Shown: positions 49,958-58,942, counted from the stretch's first letter. The stretch: 64,000 bases of DNA from Streptomyces sp. NBC_01451 (GCF_036227485.1 NZ_CP109479.1:1550001-1614000), one strand, 5' to 3'. Notes: a model not told the origin generated them from the sequence alone. Numbers and translations are program-made.

Positions 49958-51802
49958 TCAGCGCCCGACCGCGTACCCCTGCATCCCCCGCGGATTCGCC
50001 GCCGCCGACAGGACACCCGTCTGCGGGTCCCGGGCGACCGCGCACAGCCGGCCCTCGGACCAGTCGTCACCGATCGTCACGTCGTGCCCCCGGCTGCGCA
50101 GCTCCTCGACCACTCCGTCCGCCGTGCGGGCCTCGACGGTGACACTCCCGGGGCGCACGCCGCGCGGGTAGAAGGAACCCGGGAAGCTGTCGTTGTGCCA
50201 GTTCGGGGCGTCGATCGCGCCCTGGAGGTCCAGACCGCCGCGCACCCGGGGGCGCAGGGCGACGGCGAGGAAGAAGTGCAGCTGCCACTGGTCCTGCTGG
50301 TCCCCGCCGGGCGTACCGAACGCCAGCACCGGCACCCCGTCGCGAAGCGCGACGGAGGGGGTGAGGGTGGTCCGGGGGCGGCGGCCCGGGGTGAGGGAGT
50401 TCGGCAGGCCCTCCTCCAGCCAGGCCATCTGGAGCCGGGTGCCGAGGGGGAAGCCCAGCTCGGGTACGACGGGGTTGGACTGGAGCCAGCCGCCGCTGGG
50501 CGTGGCCGCGACCATGTTTCCCCAGCGGTCGACGACGTCGAGGTGGCAGGTGTCGCCCCGGGTGGAGCCGTCGGCGGCGATCTCGGGCTCGCCGGGCGCG
50601 CCGGGCGCGGACGGGGCCGGGAGTCTGGCGACGGTCGGTTCCCCGGCTCCCAGGGGGTCGAATCCGGGTTCGTCCGTGGTCACCACGCGCGCGTGCGCGC
50701 ACAGTCGCGGGGTGCGTCCGCCGGGGCTGCCGGGCCGCAGGTCGTAGGAGGCCTTGTCTCCGACGAGCGTCCGCCGGTCGGCGTTGTAGGCGTCGGACAG
50801 CAGTTCGTCGAGCGGTACGTCGGCTCCGCCGGACGCGTCCCCGTACCAGGCCTCCCGGTCGGCCATGGCGAGCTTGCAGCCCTCGATCAGCAGGTGGACG
50901 TAGTCGGCGGAGCCGTACTGGGGCAGCTCGGGCGGGAGCAGCGCGAGCTGCTGGAGGAGAGCCGGGCCCTGGCTCCAGGGGCCGGCCTTGCAGAGGGTCC
51001 AGCCGTGCCAGTCGTAGGTCGCCGGGGCCTCGTAGGACGCGGACCAGGAGGCGAGATCGGCGGCTGTCAGGGTGCCGGTGTGGTGCGTGCCGCTGGTGTC
51101 GAGGGTGGGCCGCGCGGACTGCCGTACGAGCGCCTCGGCGATGAATCCGGTGCGCCACACCTCCCGTGCCGCCTCGATCTGGGCGACGCGGTCCCCCGCC
51201 CCGGCGACCTCGGCGAGCAGGCGCTTCCAGGTGGCGGCGAGCGCGGGATTGCGGAACAGCCGGCCGGGCCGGGGCGGCTGCCCGCCGGGCAGGTACACCT
51301 CCGCGGAGGAGGTCCACTCCGTCTCGAACAGCACCCGTACGGTCTCCACGGTCGCGCCGATGTTCTCCACGGGCGCGTGCCCGTCCTCGGCGTACCCGAC
51401 GGCGTACTTGAGGACGTCGGCGAGCGTCCTGGTGCCGTGGTCGCGGAGCAGGAGCATCCAGGCGTCGAAGGCGCCGGGCACGGCGGCGGCGAGGGGGCCG
51501 GTGCCGGGTACGAGATCGAGTCCCAGTCCCCGGTAGTGCGCGACCGTGGCCCCGGCGGGCGCGACACCCTGCCCGCACAGCACCCGCACCTCGCCGTCGG
51601 CCGGCGCGATGATGATCGGCACCTCACCGGCGGGCCCGTTGAGATGCGGTTCGACGACGTGCAGGACGAAGCCCGCGGCGACGGCGGCGTCGTACGCGTT
51701 GCCGCCGTCCTCCAGGACGGCCATCGCCGACTGAGAGGCCAGCCAGTGCGTGGAGGACACCATCCCGAAGGTGCCCTGGAGCGTGGGTCGGGTGGTGAAC
51801 AC
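49958..51802 (-). CDS. Gamma-glutamyltransferase family protein
   Basis: The start is set at GTG 51802, six bases after AAGGAG, which itself lies inside the GTG-AAG-GAG of an alternative start at 51817. The 614-residue protein has no signal peptide, so it is unlike secreted GGTs. The N-terminal FGMVSSTHWLASQSAMAVLEDGGNAYDAAVAAGFVLHVVEPHLNG is the family hallmark. The self-cleavage site is Thr in GDTCHLDVVDRWGNMVAATPSG, and FGTPGGDQQDQWQLHF lies near the C-terminus. Cytoplasmic GGT-like enzymes of this type may act as cephalosporin-acylase-like or amide hydrolases, so the substrate may not be glutathione, which streptomycetes lack. Confidence 0.92.
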   Translation of the reverse strand: MFTTRPTLQGTFGMVSSTHWLASQSAMAVLEDGGNAYDAAVAAGFVLHVVEPHLNGPAGEVPIIIAPADGEVRVLCGQGVAPAGATVAHYRGLGLDLVPGTGPLAAAVPGAFDAWMLLLRDHGTRTLADVLKYAVGYAEDGHAPVENIGATVETVRVLFETEWTSSAEVYLPGGQPPRPGRLFRNPALAATWKRLLAEVAGAGDRVAQIEAAREVWRTGFIAEALVRQSARPTLDTSGTHHTGTLTAADLASWSASYEAPATYDWHGWTLCKAGPWSQGPALLQQLALLPPELPQYGSADYVHLLIEGCKLAMADREAWYGDASGGADVPLDELLSDAYNADRRTLVGDKASYDLRPGSPGGRTPRLCAHARVVTTDEPGFDPLGAGEPTVARLPAPSAPGAPGEPEIAADGSTRGDTCHLDVVDRWGNMVAATPSGGWLQSNPVVPELGFPLGTRLQMAWLEEGLPNSLTPGRRPRTTLTPSVALRDGVPVLAFGTPGGDQQDQWQLHFFLAVALRPRVRGGLDLQGAIDAPNWHNDSFPGSFYPRGVRPGSVTVEARTADGVVEELRSRGHDVTIGDDWSEGRLCAVARDPQTGVLSAAANPRGMQGYAVGR

Positions 51803-51912
51803 GGGCGGCTCCTTCACTGCGGCACACGATCCGATGATCGTACGTACCCCGTGCCGCGCTCCCGATGGACCCGGTAGACCCGCTGCACCAGCCGCGCCCG
51901 CTCACCTCCCGG

Positions 51913-52749
51913 TTAGGACCGACGCCGTCCCGCCGTCAGCACGTGGCCGCTCGCGCCGAGCAGTGCCGGATCGGACTCGATGCGACGGGTCGCGGACATG
52001 ACGGCCTCGCGGCGTTCCGGGTCGTCCAGCCACTGCTCGACACCGCCCATGAGCCAGGCGACACCCTCCAGCCCGTACTGGCCTTCCGGGACGAGTCCGG
52101 CCTCGCTGAACTCGGCCGGCACCTCGGTCGGTTCGGCGAAGTAGGCGGTTGTGAACAGGCCCCCCACGGTGCCGTGTCGGCCGGTGGCGCTGACCTCGTC
52201 GGTGTGGGCCCGGTGAACCGGGTCGAAGTAGTGCTCCTTCCGAAGCAGGTCGTGCAGTGCGGCATGGCGGTTGATGGTGGCCGCGACCACCGGTCCCCCG
52301 GGCCGGACGACCCGCAGCGCCTCACTCAACGCCTTCACCCGGTCCGGTCGTTCGGGCAGGTGGTACAACGGCCCCAGCATCAGGACCACGTCCTGGGAGG
52401 CGTCCTCCACGGGCAGCGCACGGGCGTCCCCGAGCCGCGCGGTGACGCCGGGCAACCGTCCCGCCTGGTCCACGTGCAGCGGCACGGGATCGATCACCTC
52501 GACCTCGTACCCGTCCCGCGCAAGCCACTCCGCGTGCACCCCGCTGCCCCCGCCGACATCCAGCACGCGCGCGGGAGCCGCGGGCAGCAGCCTCCGAAGC
52601 ACGTCCTGGGTCCGCCAGAACTCAAGCCGCCCGGAACCCCGCCGGATCCGGGCGTCCTCCTTGCCGCGCGCGTAGTAGTCGAGGATCTCCTCGCGCACGG
52701 CGGGGAGTTCGGGGGACGGGTTCTCCGTGGTGGCCGATGAGGAGGACAT
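51913..52749 (-). CDS. Class I SAM-dependent methyltransferase
   Basis: A 278-residue protein starting at ATG 52749. It has motif I RVLDVGGGSGVHAEWLARDGYEVEVIDPVPLHVDQA, the post-I acidic Asp, DARALPVEDASQDVVLMLGPLYHLPERPDRVKALSEALRVVRPGGPVVAA (motifs II-III). The N-terminal DYYARGKEDARIRRGSGRLEFWRTQDVL helix caps the active site. The substrate is unknown. It is separated by 110 bp from the gamma-glutamyltransferase on the same strand. Confidence 0.88.
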   Translation of the reverse strand: MSSSSATTENPSPELPAVREEILDYYARGKEDARIRRGSGRLEFWRTQDVLRRLLPAAPARVLDVGGGSGVHAEWLARDGYEVEVIDPVPLHVDQAGRLPGVTARLGDARALPVEDASQDVVLMLGPLYHLPERPDRVKALSEALRVVRPGGPVVAATINRHAALHDLLRKEHYFDPVHRAHTDEVSATGRHGTVGGLFTTAYFAEPTEVPAEFSEAGLVPEGQYGLEGVAWLMGGVEQWLDDPERREAVMSATRRIESDPALLGASGHVLTAGRRRS

Positions 52750-53034
52750 GCGTCAAGGCTGCGGACGGGGGCGGAACGGCGCAAGCTGTTATCGAAATGC
52801 CTGCCTCATCACCTATGCGAGTTTCGCCTTGCTGTACAGCATTGAGGAGGAATTAGGCGCTATCGGCGCCGATTTGCCTATTCCGACGGACAGTCCGGGC
52901 GGCCCACGGCAAGTGACAGTCATCGCACCGCCACGGAGCGAGTTCTTACTTCCGCCCCACAGGCAGTCATGTGACACTGGCGTCCCGTCCGGAGTGCGGA
53001 CCCCCTCCGCACCGTCCCCCACGAGAAGTGCGCC
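52750..53034. other. 285-bp AT-richer divergent intergenic region
   Basis: The stretch 52785-52890 is visibly richer in A/T (near 50%) than its surroundings. It contains a perfect palindrome GCTGTACAGC (52831-52840), an inverted repeat GGCGC-TATCG-GCGCC (52856-52870), and a GAGGAGG that no start codon follows at the right distance. It probably holds promoters for the methyltransferase and the exported protein. The 103-codon frame across it is discussed under rejected items. Confidence 0.45.
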
Positions 53035-53697
53035 TTGAGCCTTCCTCTGCCGCTCGCACTCACCACCCGCCTCGCGCCCGTCGCCGTGCTCGCCACGGCC
53101 GGCTGGGCGCTGTCCTCGGGTCCGCTCGCCGCGGCGCCGTCCGACAACAACGAGACGGCGGCCACCACGGGCGCGTCCGCGGCGCCCACCGCGCCCTCGA
53201 CATCGGCGGCCACGAAGACCTTCGCCGCCGCGCCGGCGCCCTGCTCGGCCGTGACCCCGGGGACGATCAAGTCCCTCGTCCCGGGCGCCAAGGCGGCCGG
53301 CAAGGAGATTCCGTCGACGGACACGGACGCGCGCCGCACCTGCTCCTGGAACGCGCTCAAGGGGTACGACTACCGCTGGCTCGACGTGTCGTTCGAGCTG
53401 TCCGACACGGACGCGGCGGCGGAGAAGACGTACAAGGACCGCCTGACGGAGAAGAGCGGCGGCGGGGTGGTGCCCGGTCTCGGTGACGCCGCCTACTCCG
53501 TCGTGAACCTGACCACCGAGGACAAGCAGCAGACCCGCGAGGGTGTGGTCCTGGTCCGCGCGTCGAACGCGCTGGTGGTGATCACGTACAACGGCAGTGA
53601 CTTCGAGTCGAAGAAGGCGCCCAGCACGGATGTGATCAACAAGGGTGCCATCAAGGCCGCCCGGGACGCGGTGGCAGCGCTGGAGGGCAGCCGGTAG
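53035..53697 (+). CDS. Exported protein, DUF3558-like
   Basis: TTG 53035 is the only start codon between the upstream in-frame stop (52972) and the conserved part. The 220-residue protein starts with a hydrophobic export signal (LTTRLAPVAVLATAGWALSS), then a low-complexity Thr/Ala/Ser linker, then a domain from about 75. That domain has CSAVTPGTIKSLVPGA, TCSWNALKGYDYRWLDVSFELSD and GLGDAAYSVV, the pattern of DUF3558 surface proteins with a conserved Cys pair. There is no lipobox Cys near the signal, so unlike most relatives it may be secreted rather than lipid-anchored. Function unknown. Confidence 0.75.
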   Translation: MSLPLPLALTTRLAPVAVLATAGWALSSGPLAAAPSDNNETAATTGASAAPTAPSTSAATKTFAAAPAPCSAVTPGTIKSLVPGAKAAGKEIPSTDTDARRTCSWNALKGYDYRWLDVSFELSDTDAAAEKTYKDRLTEKSGGGVVPGLGDAAYSVVNLTTEDKQQTREGVVLVRASNALVVITYNGSDFESKKAPSTDVINKGAIKAARDAVAALEGSR

Positions 53698-53728
53698 AAC
53701 CGGCCGCCCTCCGGGGCACGTCACAGGG

Positions 53729-55285
53729 TCAGACCGTGGTCGTCTCCTGCTCCTGTTCCCGCGCCTCGTCACTCCCCTTGCCGGTCGCCAGCATCAGCGC
53801 CAGGTAGAGCACCATCGAGGTGCCCAGGCCCACGGCCCAGCCGTAGTCCGCCAGCGAGGACAGTGCCGGGATGGGCCGCCCGTCGATCAGCGGCGCGAAG
53901 TTGGCGCCGCCGACGGCCAGTACGCCGCCGACCAGGAGGGCGACGACCGCCCGCCAGTTCCAGCCGTTGTCGTACCAGTAGCGTCCGCCCGCCCGGTACA
54001 GGTCGGCGAGGTCGAGCTTGCCGCGGCGCAGGATCCAGTAGTCGGCGATCAGGATGCCCGCGACCGTGCCGAGCAGACCGCCGACCAGGCCGAGCCAGGT
54101 GAAGATGTAGCCCTGCGGGTCGGAGTACAGCTTCCACGGGAAGATCAGCACGCCGAGGACACAGGTGGCGAGCGCGCCCGTCCGGAAGCTGATCCTGCGC
54201 GGGGCGATGTTGGAGAAGTCGAAGGCCGGGGAGACCAGGTTGGCCGCGACGTTCACGGACAGGGTCGCCACCAGCACGGTGACCAGGGCGAACAGCAGAC
54301 CGAAGACGTTGTCGGTCTTGGCGGCGAGCTGTACCGGGTCCCAGATCGCCTCGCCGTACACGGCCTGCGAACCCGAGGTGACCATGACGGACAGGAACGC
54401 GAAGAGCGTCATCGTGGTCGGCAGACCGAGCGCCTGCCCCCACGTCTGGGCCTTCTGGCTCTTCCCGTACCGGGTGAAGTCCGGGATGTTCAGCGACAGC
54501 GTGGACCAGAAGCCGATCATGCCCATGAGGGCGGGCGCGAAGATCTTCCAGAAGTCCGGGCCGTAGCCCAGCTTGGAGGGCTGGTCGAGCAGCGGACCGA
54601 AGCCGCCGGCCTTGTCGGCCATCCACCACAGCATCACGCCCGCGCCGAGGAGCACGAAGGGCGCGGCCCAGTTCTCGAACCGGCGGATCGTCTCCATCCC
54701 CCGGTAGATGATCGCGACCTGGATCGCCCAGAAGATGGCGAAGGACAGCCACATCGTCCAGGCGTAGCCGCCGATCTTCCCCGCGTCGCTCCAGCCGTTG
54801 CCGATGAGCTTGCCGGCGAGGAAGTAGATCGCCTCGCCACCGATCCAGGTCTGGATCCCGAACCAGCCGCACGCCACCAACGCCCGTACGACGGCGGGGA
54901 GGTTGGCGCCCCGGATACCGAAGGAGGCACGCGCGAAGACGGGGAAGGGGATGCCGTACTTGGGCCCGGCGTGCCCGGTGAGCAGCATCGGGATGAGCAC
55001 GATCACGTTCGCCAGGGCGATCGTGAGCACGGCCTGCTTCCAGTCCATGCCCACGGCGATCAGACCCGAAGCGAGGGTCCAGGAGGCCGTGTTGTGGGCC
55101 ATGCCCACCCAGAGGGCCGAGAAGTTGTACGTGTTCCAGGTGCGCTTCTCGACCGGAACCGGCAGCAGGTCCTCGTTGGCGTACGGCCCGCTGGGAACGG
55201 GCGCGTCGGGGGAGATCTCCACCCGGCCGTCGGGGAGGGTGAGTTGGGAGGACGGCGGTATGGCCGTGGGAGCGGTGTCGGTCAT
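53729..55285 (-). CDS. NCS1 family nucleobase/hydantoin:cation symporter
   Basis: The start is ATG 55285 (MTDTAPTAIPPSSQL), giving 518 residues and 12 membrane helices. NCS1 landmarks: NEDLLPVPVEKRTWNTYNFSALWVGMAHNTASWTLASGLI, the QTWIGGEAIY substrate-site segment, and NIPDFTRYGKSQKAQ. The N-terminal VPVEKRTW motif and the Gln/Trp/Asn around helix 3 are those of Mhp1/PucI-like carriers. In this cluster it most likely brings in uracil, hydantoin or a related ureide with a cation. It is preceded by a hairpin and follows the F420-type oxidoreductase. Confidence 0.94.
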   Translation of the reverse strand: MTDTAPTAIPPSSQLTLPDGRVEISPDAPVPSGPYANEDLLPVPVEKRTWNTYNFSALWVGMAHNTASWTLASGLIAVGMDWKQAVLTIALANVIVLIPMLLTGHAGPKYGIPFPVFARASFGIRGANLPAVVRALVACGWFGIQTWIGGEAIYFLAGKLIGNGWSDAGKIGGYAWTMWLSFAIFWAIQVAIIYRGMETIRRFENWAAPFVLLGAGVMLWWMADKAGGFGPLLDQPSKLGYGPDFWKIFAPALMGMIGFWSTLSLNIPDFTRYGKSQKAQTWGQALGLPTTMTLFAFLSVMVTSGSQAVYGEAIWDPVQLAAKTDNVFGLLFALVTVLVATLSVNVAANLVSPAFDFSNIAPRRISFRTGALATCVLGVLIFPWKLYSDPQGYIFTWLGLVGGLLGTVAGILIADYWILRRGKLDLADLYRAGGRYWYDNGWNWRAVVALLVGGVLAVGGANFAPLIDGRPIPALSSLADYGWAVGLGTSMVLYLALMLATGKGSDEAREQEQETTTV

Positions 55286-55350
55286 GGGCAGGCCAATCAA
55301 TGAGATGGGTCGGGAAAGGCCGTGCGGGTGGCGCGTTGGGGGATGCGCAC

Positions 55351-55370
55351 AGGACTCCCGGAGGAGTCCT
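55351..55370 (-). other. Perfect hairpin AGGACTCC-N4-GGAGTCCT between the oxidoreductase and symporter genes
   Basis: An 8-bp perfect stem with a 4-nt loop lying 66 bp upstream of the symporter ATG and 82 bp after the oxidoreductase stop. It may act as a terminator/attenuator, an RNA-processing site or a protein operator. No T tract follows. Confidence 0.5.
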
Positions 55371-55451
55371 GACCCCCTCCCCGGCAACCTGAACGCCGGG
55401 GAGAGGGAGATATCGGGGACGTGCGGGTCGTAACACGGCAGCCGGTGTACG

Positions 55452-56471
55452 TCAGGCGTTGACGGCCGGGATCACCGTCGACCCGTAGGCGTCGATGACG
55501 GCTTCCTGCGCGTCGTGCATGTCGTAGACGGCGAACTGGTCGACGCCCAGCTCACGCAGCTTGTTGAGCTTCTCGATGTGCATCTCGGGGGTGCCGATGA
55601 CGCAGAACCGGTCGACGATCTCGTCGGGCACGAACTGGGTGTCGGGGTTGTCGGCCCGTCCGTGGTGGGAGTAGTCGTAGCCCTCGCGGGCCTTGATGTA
55701 GTCGGTGAGTTCCTCGGGTACGGCGGCGGAGTGTGCGCCGTACTTCGACACCAGGTCGGCGACGTGGTTGCCGACCATCCCGCCGAACCAGCGGCACTGC
55801 TCGCGGGCGTGCGCGAGCGCCTCGGGCGAGTCGTCCTCGGTGATGTACGCGGGGGCGGCGACGCAGATCTTCACCTCGGACGGGTCGCGTCCGGCGGCGA
55901 TGGCCGCGTCCTTGACCGTCTTGACCATGTACTCGGTGAGATAGAGGTCGGCGAGCTGGAGGATGAACCCGTCGGCCTCCTCGCCGGTCATCTTGAGGGC
56001 CTTGGGGCCGTACGCGGCCATCCAGACGGGGAGTTCGGCGCCCGGCCGTACCCACGGGAACTTGACGACCGTACCGCCGAGGTCGGCCTCGTCGCCCCGG
56101 CCGAGCGAGCGGATGACCTTCATCGCGCCGCTGATCCGGGCCAGCGTGTTGGGCGTACGGCCGGCGACACGCATCGCGGAGTCGCCGCGGCCGATGCCGC
56201 ACACCGTGCGGTTGCCGAACATGTCGTTGAGGGTCGCGAAGGTGGAGGCGGTGACCTCCCAGGTGCGGGTGCCCGGGTTGGTGACCATGGGGCCGACCGT
56301 CAACTTCTCGGTGCTGGACAGGATCTGACTGTAGATCACGAACGGTTCCTGCCACAGCACGGCGGAGTCGAAGGTCCAGCCGTACGTGAAGCCGTTGCCC
56401 TCGGCGCGCTGCATCAGCTCGATGACACGCGAGGCCGGCGGGTCGGTCTGCAGGACGAGGCCGAAGTCCAT
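55452..56471 (-). CDS. F420-dependent LLM-class oxidoreductase associated with the hydantoin cluster
   Basis: A 339-residue luciferase-like protein starting at ATG 56471, 16 bp after the dihydropyrimidinase. It shows MDFGLVLQTDPPASRVIELMQRAEGNGF, LSSTEKLTVGPMVTNPGTRTWEVTASTFATLNDMFGNRTVCGIGRGDSA and WMAAYGPKALKMTGEEADGFILQLADLYL. This is the subfamily seen next to hydantoinase and NCS1 genes (TIGR03842-like). It may reduce or oxidise the pyrimidine or hydantoin ring or an intermediate using F420; the reaction is not established. Confidence 0.88.
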   Translation of the reverse strand: MDFGLVLQTDPPASRVIELMQRAEGNGFTYGWTFDSAVLWQEPFVIYSQILSSTEKLTVGPMVTNPGTRTWEVTASTFATLNDMFGNRTVCGIGRGDSAMRVAGRTPNTLARISGAMKVIRSLGRGDEADLGGTVVKFPWVRPGAELPVWMAAYGPKALKMTGEEADGFILQLADLYLTEYMVKTVKDAAIAAGRDPSEVKICVAAPAYITEDDSPEALAHAREQCRWFGGMVGNHVADLVSKYGAHSAAVPEELTDYIKAREGYDYSHHGRADNPDTQFVPDEIVDRFCVIGTPEMHIEKLNKLRELGVDQFAVYDMHDAQEAVIDAYGSTVIPAVNA

Positions 56472-56487
56472 GAGCGCTGCTCCTAGT

Positions 56488-57891
56488 TCAGATCAGGTAC
56501 TGACAGGTGGAGCGGGGGGTGTAGACGCCGTGACCCGCGCGTCCGGTGAACTCCCGCTCGGTGATGACGAGTTCGCCGCGCGAGAGGACGGTCTCGACGC
56601 GGCCGGTGAGCCGCTTGCCCTCGTACGCCGAGTAGTCGACGTTCATGTGGTGGGTCGCGGCGGAGACGGTCTGCTCGGCGGCCGGGTCGTAGATGACGAT
56701 GTCGGCGTCGGCGCCCGGGGCGATGGTGCCCTTCTTCGGGTAGAGGCCGAACATGCGGGCCGGGGTGGCGCAGGCGATCTCGATCCAGCGGCGGCGGCTG
56801 ATGTGCCCGTCGACGACGGCCTGGTGGAGGAGGTCCATACGGTTCTCGACGCCCGGGAGCCCGTTGGGGATCTTCGAGAAGTCGCCGCGGCCCAGTTCCT
56901 TCTGGCCCTCGAAGCAGAAGGGGCAGTGGTCCGTGGAGACGACCTGGAGGTCGTTGGTCCTGAGGCCCCGCCACAGCGCGGCCTGGTGGTCCTTGGGCCG
57001 GAGCGGCGTCGAGCACACGTACTTGGCGCCCTCGAAGTCCGGTTCGGCGAGGTTGTCGGTCGACAGGAACAGGTACTGCGGGCAGGTCTCGCCGAAGACG
57101 TTGAGCCCCTCGTCGCGCGCCCGTGCCAGCTCGGCGACTGCCTCCTGCGCCGAGACGTGGACGACGTACAGGGGTGCGCCCGCGACCTGCGCGAGCTTGA
57201 TGGCGCGGTGCGTGGCCTCCGCTTCGAGGAGGGCCTTGCGGACCTCGCCGTGGTAGCGGGGGTCGGTCTCGCCCCGGGCCAGCGCCTGCTCAACCAGCAC
57301 GTCGATGGCGATGCCGTTCTCGGCGTGCATCATGATCAGCCCGCCGTTCTCGGCGGAGCGCTGCATGGCGCGCAGGATCTGGCCGTCGTCGCTGTAGAAG
57401 ACGCCCGGGTAGGCCATGAACTGCTTGAAGGAGGTGACGCCCTCCTCGACCAGCAGGTCCATCTCCTTGAGCGTGTCCTGGTTCACGTCGGAGACGATCA
57501 TGTGGAAGGCGTAGTCGATGGCGCAGTTGCCGTCGGCCTTGGCGTTCCAGGTGTCGAGTCCGTCGCGCAGCGACTGGCCGACGCTCTGCACGGCGAAGTC
57601 GATGATCGTGGTCGTGCCGCCCCAGGCGGCGGCCCGGGTGCCGGTCTCGAAGGTGTCCGAGGCGGCCGTACCGCCGAACGGCAGTTCCATGTGGGTGTGC
57701 GCGTCGACGCCGCCGGGGATGACGTACTTCCCGGTGGCGTCCATGGTCCGCTCGGCCGTCCAGGCCTGGGCGGTGGCGCTTCCGCTGGTGGCGAGGGCGG
57801 CGATGCGGCCGTCTTCGATGAGGACGTCGGCATGGATCTCGTCGGACGCGGTGATGACTAGTCCGCCGCGGATGACGGTACGGCTGCTCAT
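56488..57891 (-). CDS. hydA: Dihydropyrimidinase/hydantoinase
   Basis: A 467-residue zinc amidohydrolase, the usual length for the D-hydantoinase family. Metal ligands: His65 and His67 in GVDAHTHMELPFGG, the carbamylated Lys156 in TSFKQFMAY, His189 in IMMHAE, HVSAQEA, and the Asp in STDHCPFCF. It opens dihydrouracil or 5-substituted hydantoins to N-carbamoyl-beta-alanine or N-carbamoyl amino acids. The gene lies downstream of a nitrilase-type amidohydrolase that would complete the reaction, with a hairpin in the gap. Confidence 0.95.
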   Translation of the reverse strand: MSSRTVIRGGLVITASDEIHADVLIEDGRIAALATSGSATAQAWTAERTMDATGKYVIPGGVDAHTHMELPFGGTAASDTFETGTRAAAWGGTTTIIDFAVQSVGQSLRDGLDTWNAKADGNCAIDYAFHMIVSDVNQDTLKEMDLLVEEGVTSFKQFMAYPGVFYSDDGQILRAMQRSAENGGLIMMHAENGIAIDVLVEQALARGETDPRYHGEVRKALLEAEATHRAIKLAQVAGAPLYVVHVSAQEAVAELARARDEGLNVFGETCPQYLFLSTDNLAEPDFEGAKYVCSTPLRPKDHQAALWRGLRTNDLQVVSTDHCPFCFEGQKELGRGDFSKIPNGLPGVENRMDLLHQAVVDGHISRRRWIEIACATPARMFGLYPKKGTIAPGADADIVIYDPAAEQTVSAATHHMNVDYSAYEGKRLTGRVETVLSRGELVITEREFTGRAGHGVYTPRSTCQYLI

Positions 57892-57927
57892 GGGATGACA
57901 ACTCCGCTGGTTGTGTGAAGAGTGCGG

Positions 57928-57979
57928 GTCGTGTGTGGCTGGTCGCGCAGTTTCCCGCGCCCCTGGGTGGGCGCGGGAA
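57928..57979 (-). repeat. Second copy of the Streptomyces intergenic repeat with an 11-bp hairpin
   Basis: TTCCCGCGCCC (57952-57962) pairs with GGGCGCGGGAA (57969-57979). On the minus strand the hairpin is followed by ACTGCGCGACCAGCCAC, matching the element at 466-508. It lies between the amidohydrolase stop (57995) and the hydA start (57891), so it could reduce read-through within the cluster. Confidence 0.65.
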
Positions 57980-57994
57980 CCCGGCGTCTACTGG

Positions 57995-58837
57995 TTACGG
58001 TGCGGTCAAGGGGCCGTACGCGTCGGGGCGGCGGTCGCGGAAGAACTGCCAGCGGTCGCGGACCTCGCGCAGCTTGGCCAGGTCCAGGTCGCGGACGACG
58101 AGTTCGGTCTCCTTGTCGCTCGCCACCTCGCCGACGAACTGTGCCTCCGGGTCCACGAAGTACGAGGTCCCGTAGAAGTCGTTGTCGCCCAGTTCCTCGA
58201 CACCGACCCGGTTGATCGCGCCGACGAAGTACTCGTTGGCGACGGCCGCCGCCGGCTGCTCCAGCTGCCACAGGTAGGCGGACAGGCCGCGCGAGGTGGC
58301 CGACGGGTTGAAGACGATCTCGGCGCCTTCGAGGCCCAGCGCACGCCAGCCCTCCGGGAAGTGCCGGTCGTAGCAGATGTAGACGCCGATCCTGCCCACG
58401 GCCGTGTCGAAGACCGGCCAGCCGGCGTTGCCCGGGCGGAAGTAGAACTTCTCCCAGAACCCGGCGACCTGCGGGATGTGGTGCTTGCGGTACTTGCCGA
58501 GGTACGAGCCGTCGGCGTCGATCACGGCGGCCGTGTTGTAGAGGACGCCGGGCTGCTCCTCCTCGTACATCGGCAGGACGAGGACGATGCCCAGTTCCCT
58601 GGCGAGCGCCTGGAAGCGCTTGACGATCGGGCCGTCCGGGATCTGCTCGGCGTACTCGTAGAACGCCTTGTCCTGGACCTGGCAGAAGTAGGGGCCGTAG
58701 AACAGCTCCTGGAAGCACATGACTTGAGCACCCTGCGCCGCGGCGTCGCGGACCGCCTGCTCGTGGACCTGGATCATCGACTCCTTGTCGCCCGTCCAGG
58801 CAGTCTGGAAAATGGCGGCGCGAATCACCCTGCTCAT
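57995..58837 (-). CDS. Nitrilase-type N-carbamoyl-beta-alanine/N-carbamoyl amino acid amidohydrolase (copy 1)
   Basis: A 280-residue protein starting at ATG 58837. The nitrilase triad is Glu44 in CFQELF, Lys118 in KYRKHHIP and Cys155 in VYICYDRHFPEGWR. QPAAAVANEYFVGAINRVG and DFYGTSYFVDPEAQFVGEVA match beta-ureidopropionase/D-carbamoylase relatives. It releases CO2 and ammonia from a carbamoyl amino acid. A close paralogue is encoded at 62030-62872. First gene of the 58837-53729 unit, behind a region with two direct repeats. Confidence 0.93.
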   Translation of the reverse strand: MSRVIRAAIFQTAWTGDKESMIQVHEQAVRDAAAQGAQVMCFQELFYGPYFCQVQDKAFYEYAEQIPDGPIVKRFQALARELGIVLVLPMYEEEQPGVLYNTAAVIDADGSYLGKYRKHHIPQVAGFWEKFYFRPGNAGWPVFDTAVGRIGVYICYDRHFPEGWRALGLEGAEIVFNPSATSRGLSAYLWQLEQPAAAVANEYFVGAINRVGVEELGDNDFYGTSYFVDPEAQFVGEVASDKETELVVRDLDLAKLREVRDRWQFFRDRRPDAYGPLTAP

Positions 58838-58895
58838 CGGGACCTCCGGTCACTCGGTGTACGCCGAGCCTAGGAAGCCTGGAGATCGGGTTTGA

Positions 58896-58942
58896 GTTGC
58901 ACGGTGTCACGCCTGCGGACGCCCGGCGTTCCACGGTGTCAC
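58896..58942. promoter_or_regulatory. Pair of direct repeats (GTTGCACGGTGTCAC and GTTCCACGGTGTCAC) upstream of the hydantoin operon
   Basis: Two 15-bp repeats (58896-58910 and 58928-58942) differ at one base, and their starts are 32 bp apart (three helical turns). They lie 59-105 bp upstream of the first amidohydrolase gene, between it and the pucR gene. They are the best candidate for the PucR activator site. Confidence 0.65.

Noticed and set aside
52727..53038. 103-codon frame through the AT-rich gap, ending in a TTGA overlap with the DUF3558-like gene
   Set aside because: It starts inside the methyltransferase gene on the other strand, lacks an initiation signal, and the middle part (EEELGAIGADLPIP) does not look like a complete domain. 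The overlap is probably chance.
53645..55303. 552-codon plus-strand frame opposite the NCS1 symporter
   Set aside because: Shadow of a 12-helix transporter; composition is His/Gln/Arg/Pro-rich without secondary-structure pattern.
55351..55370. Guanidine or purine riboswitch ahead of the NCS1 symporter
   Set aside because: Only a simple 8-bp hairpin is present; none of the conserved core bases of those riboswitch classes could be found.
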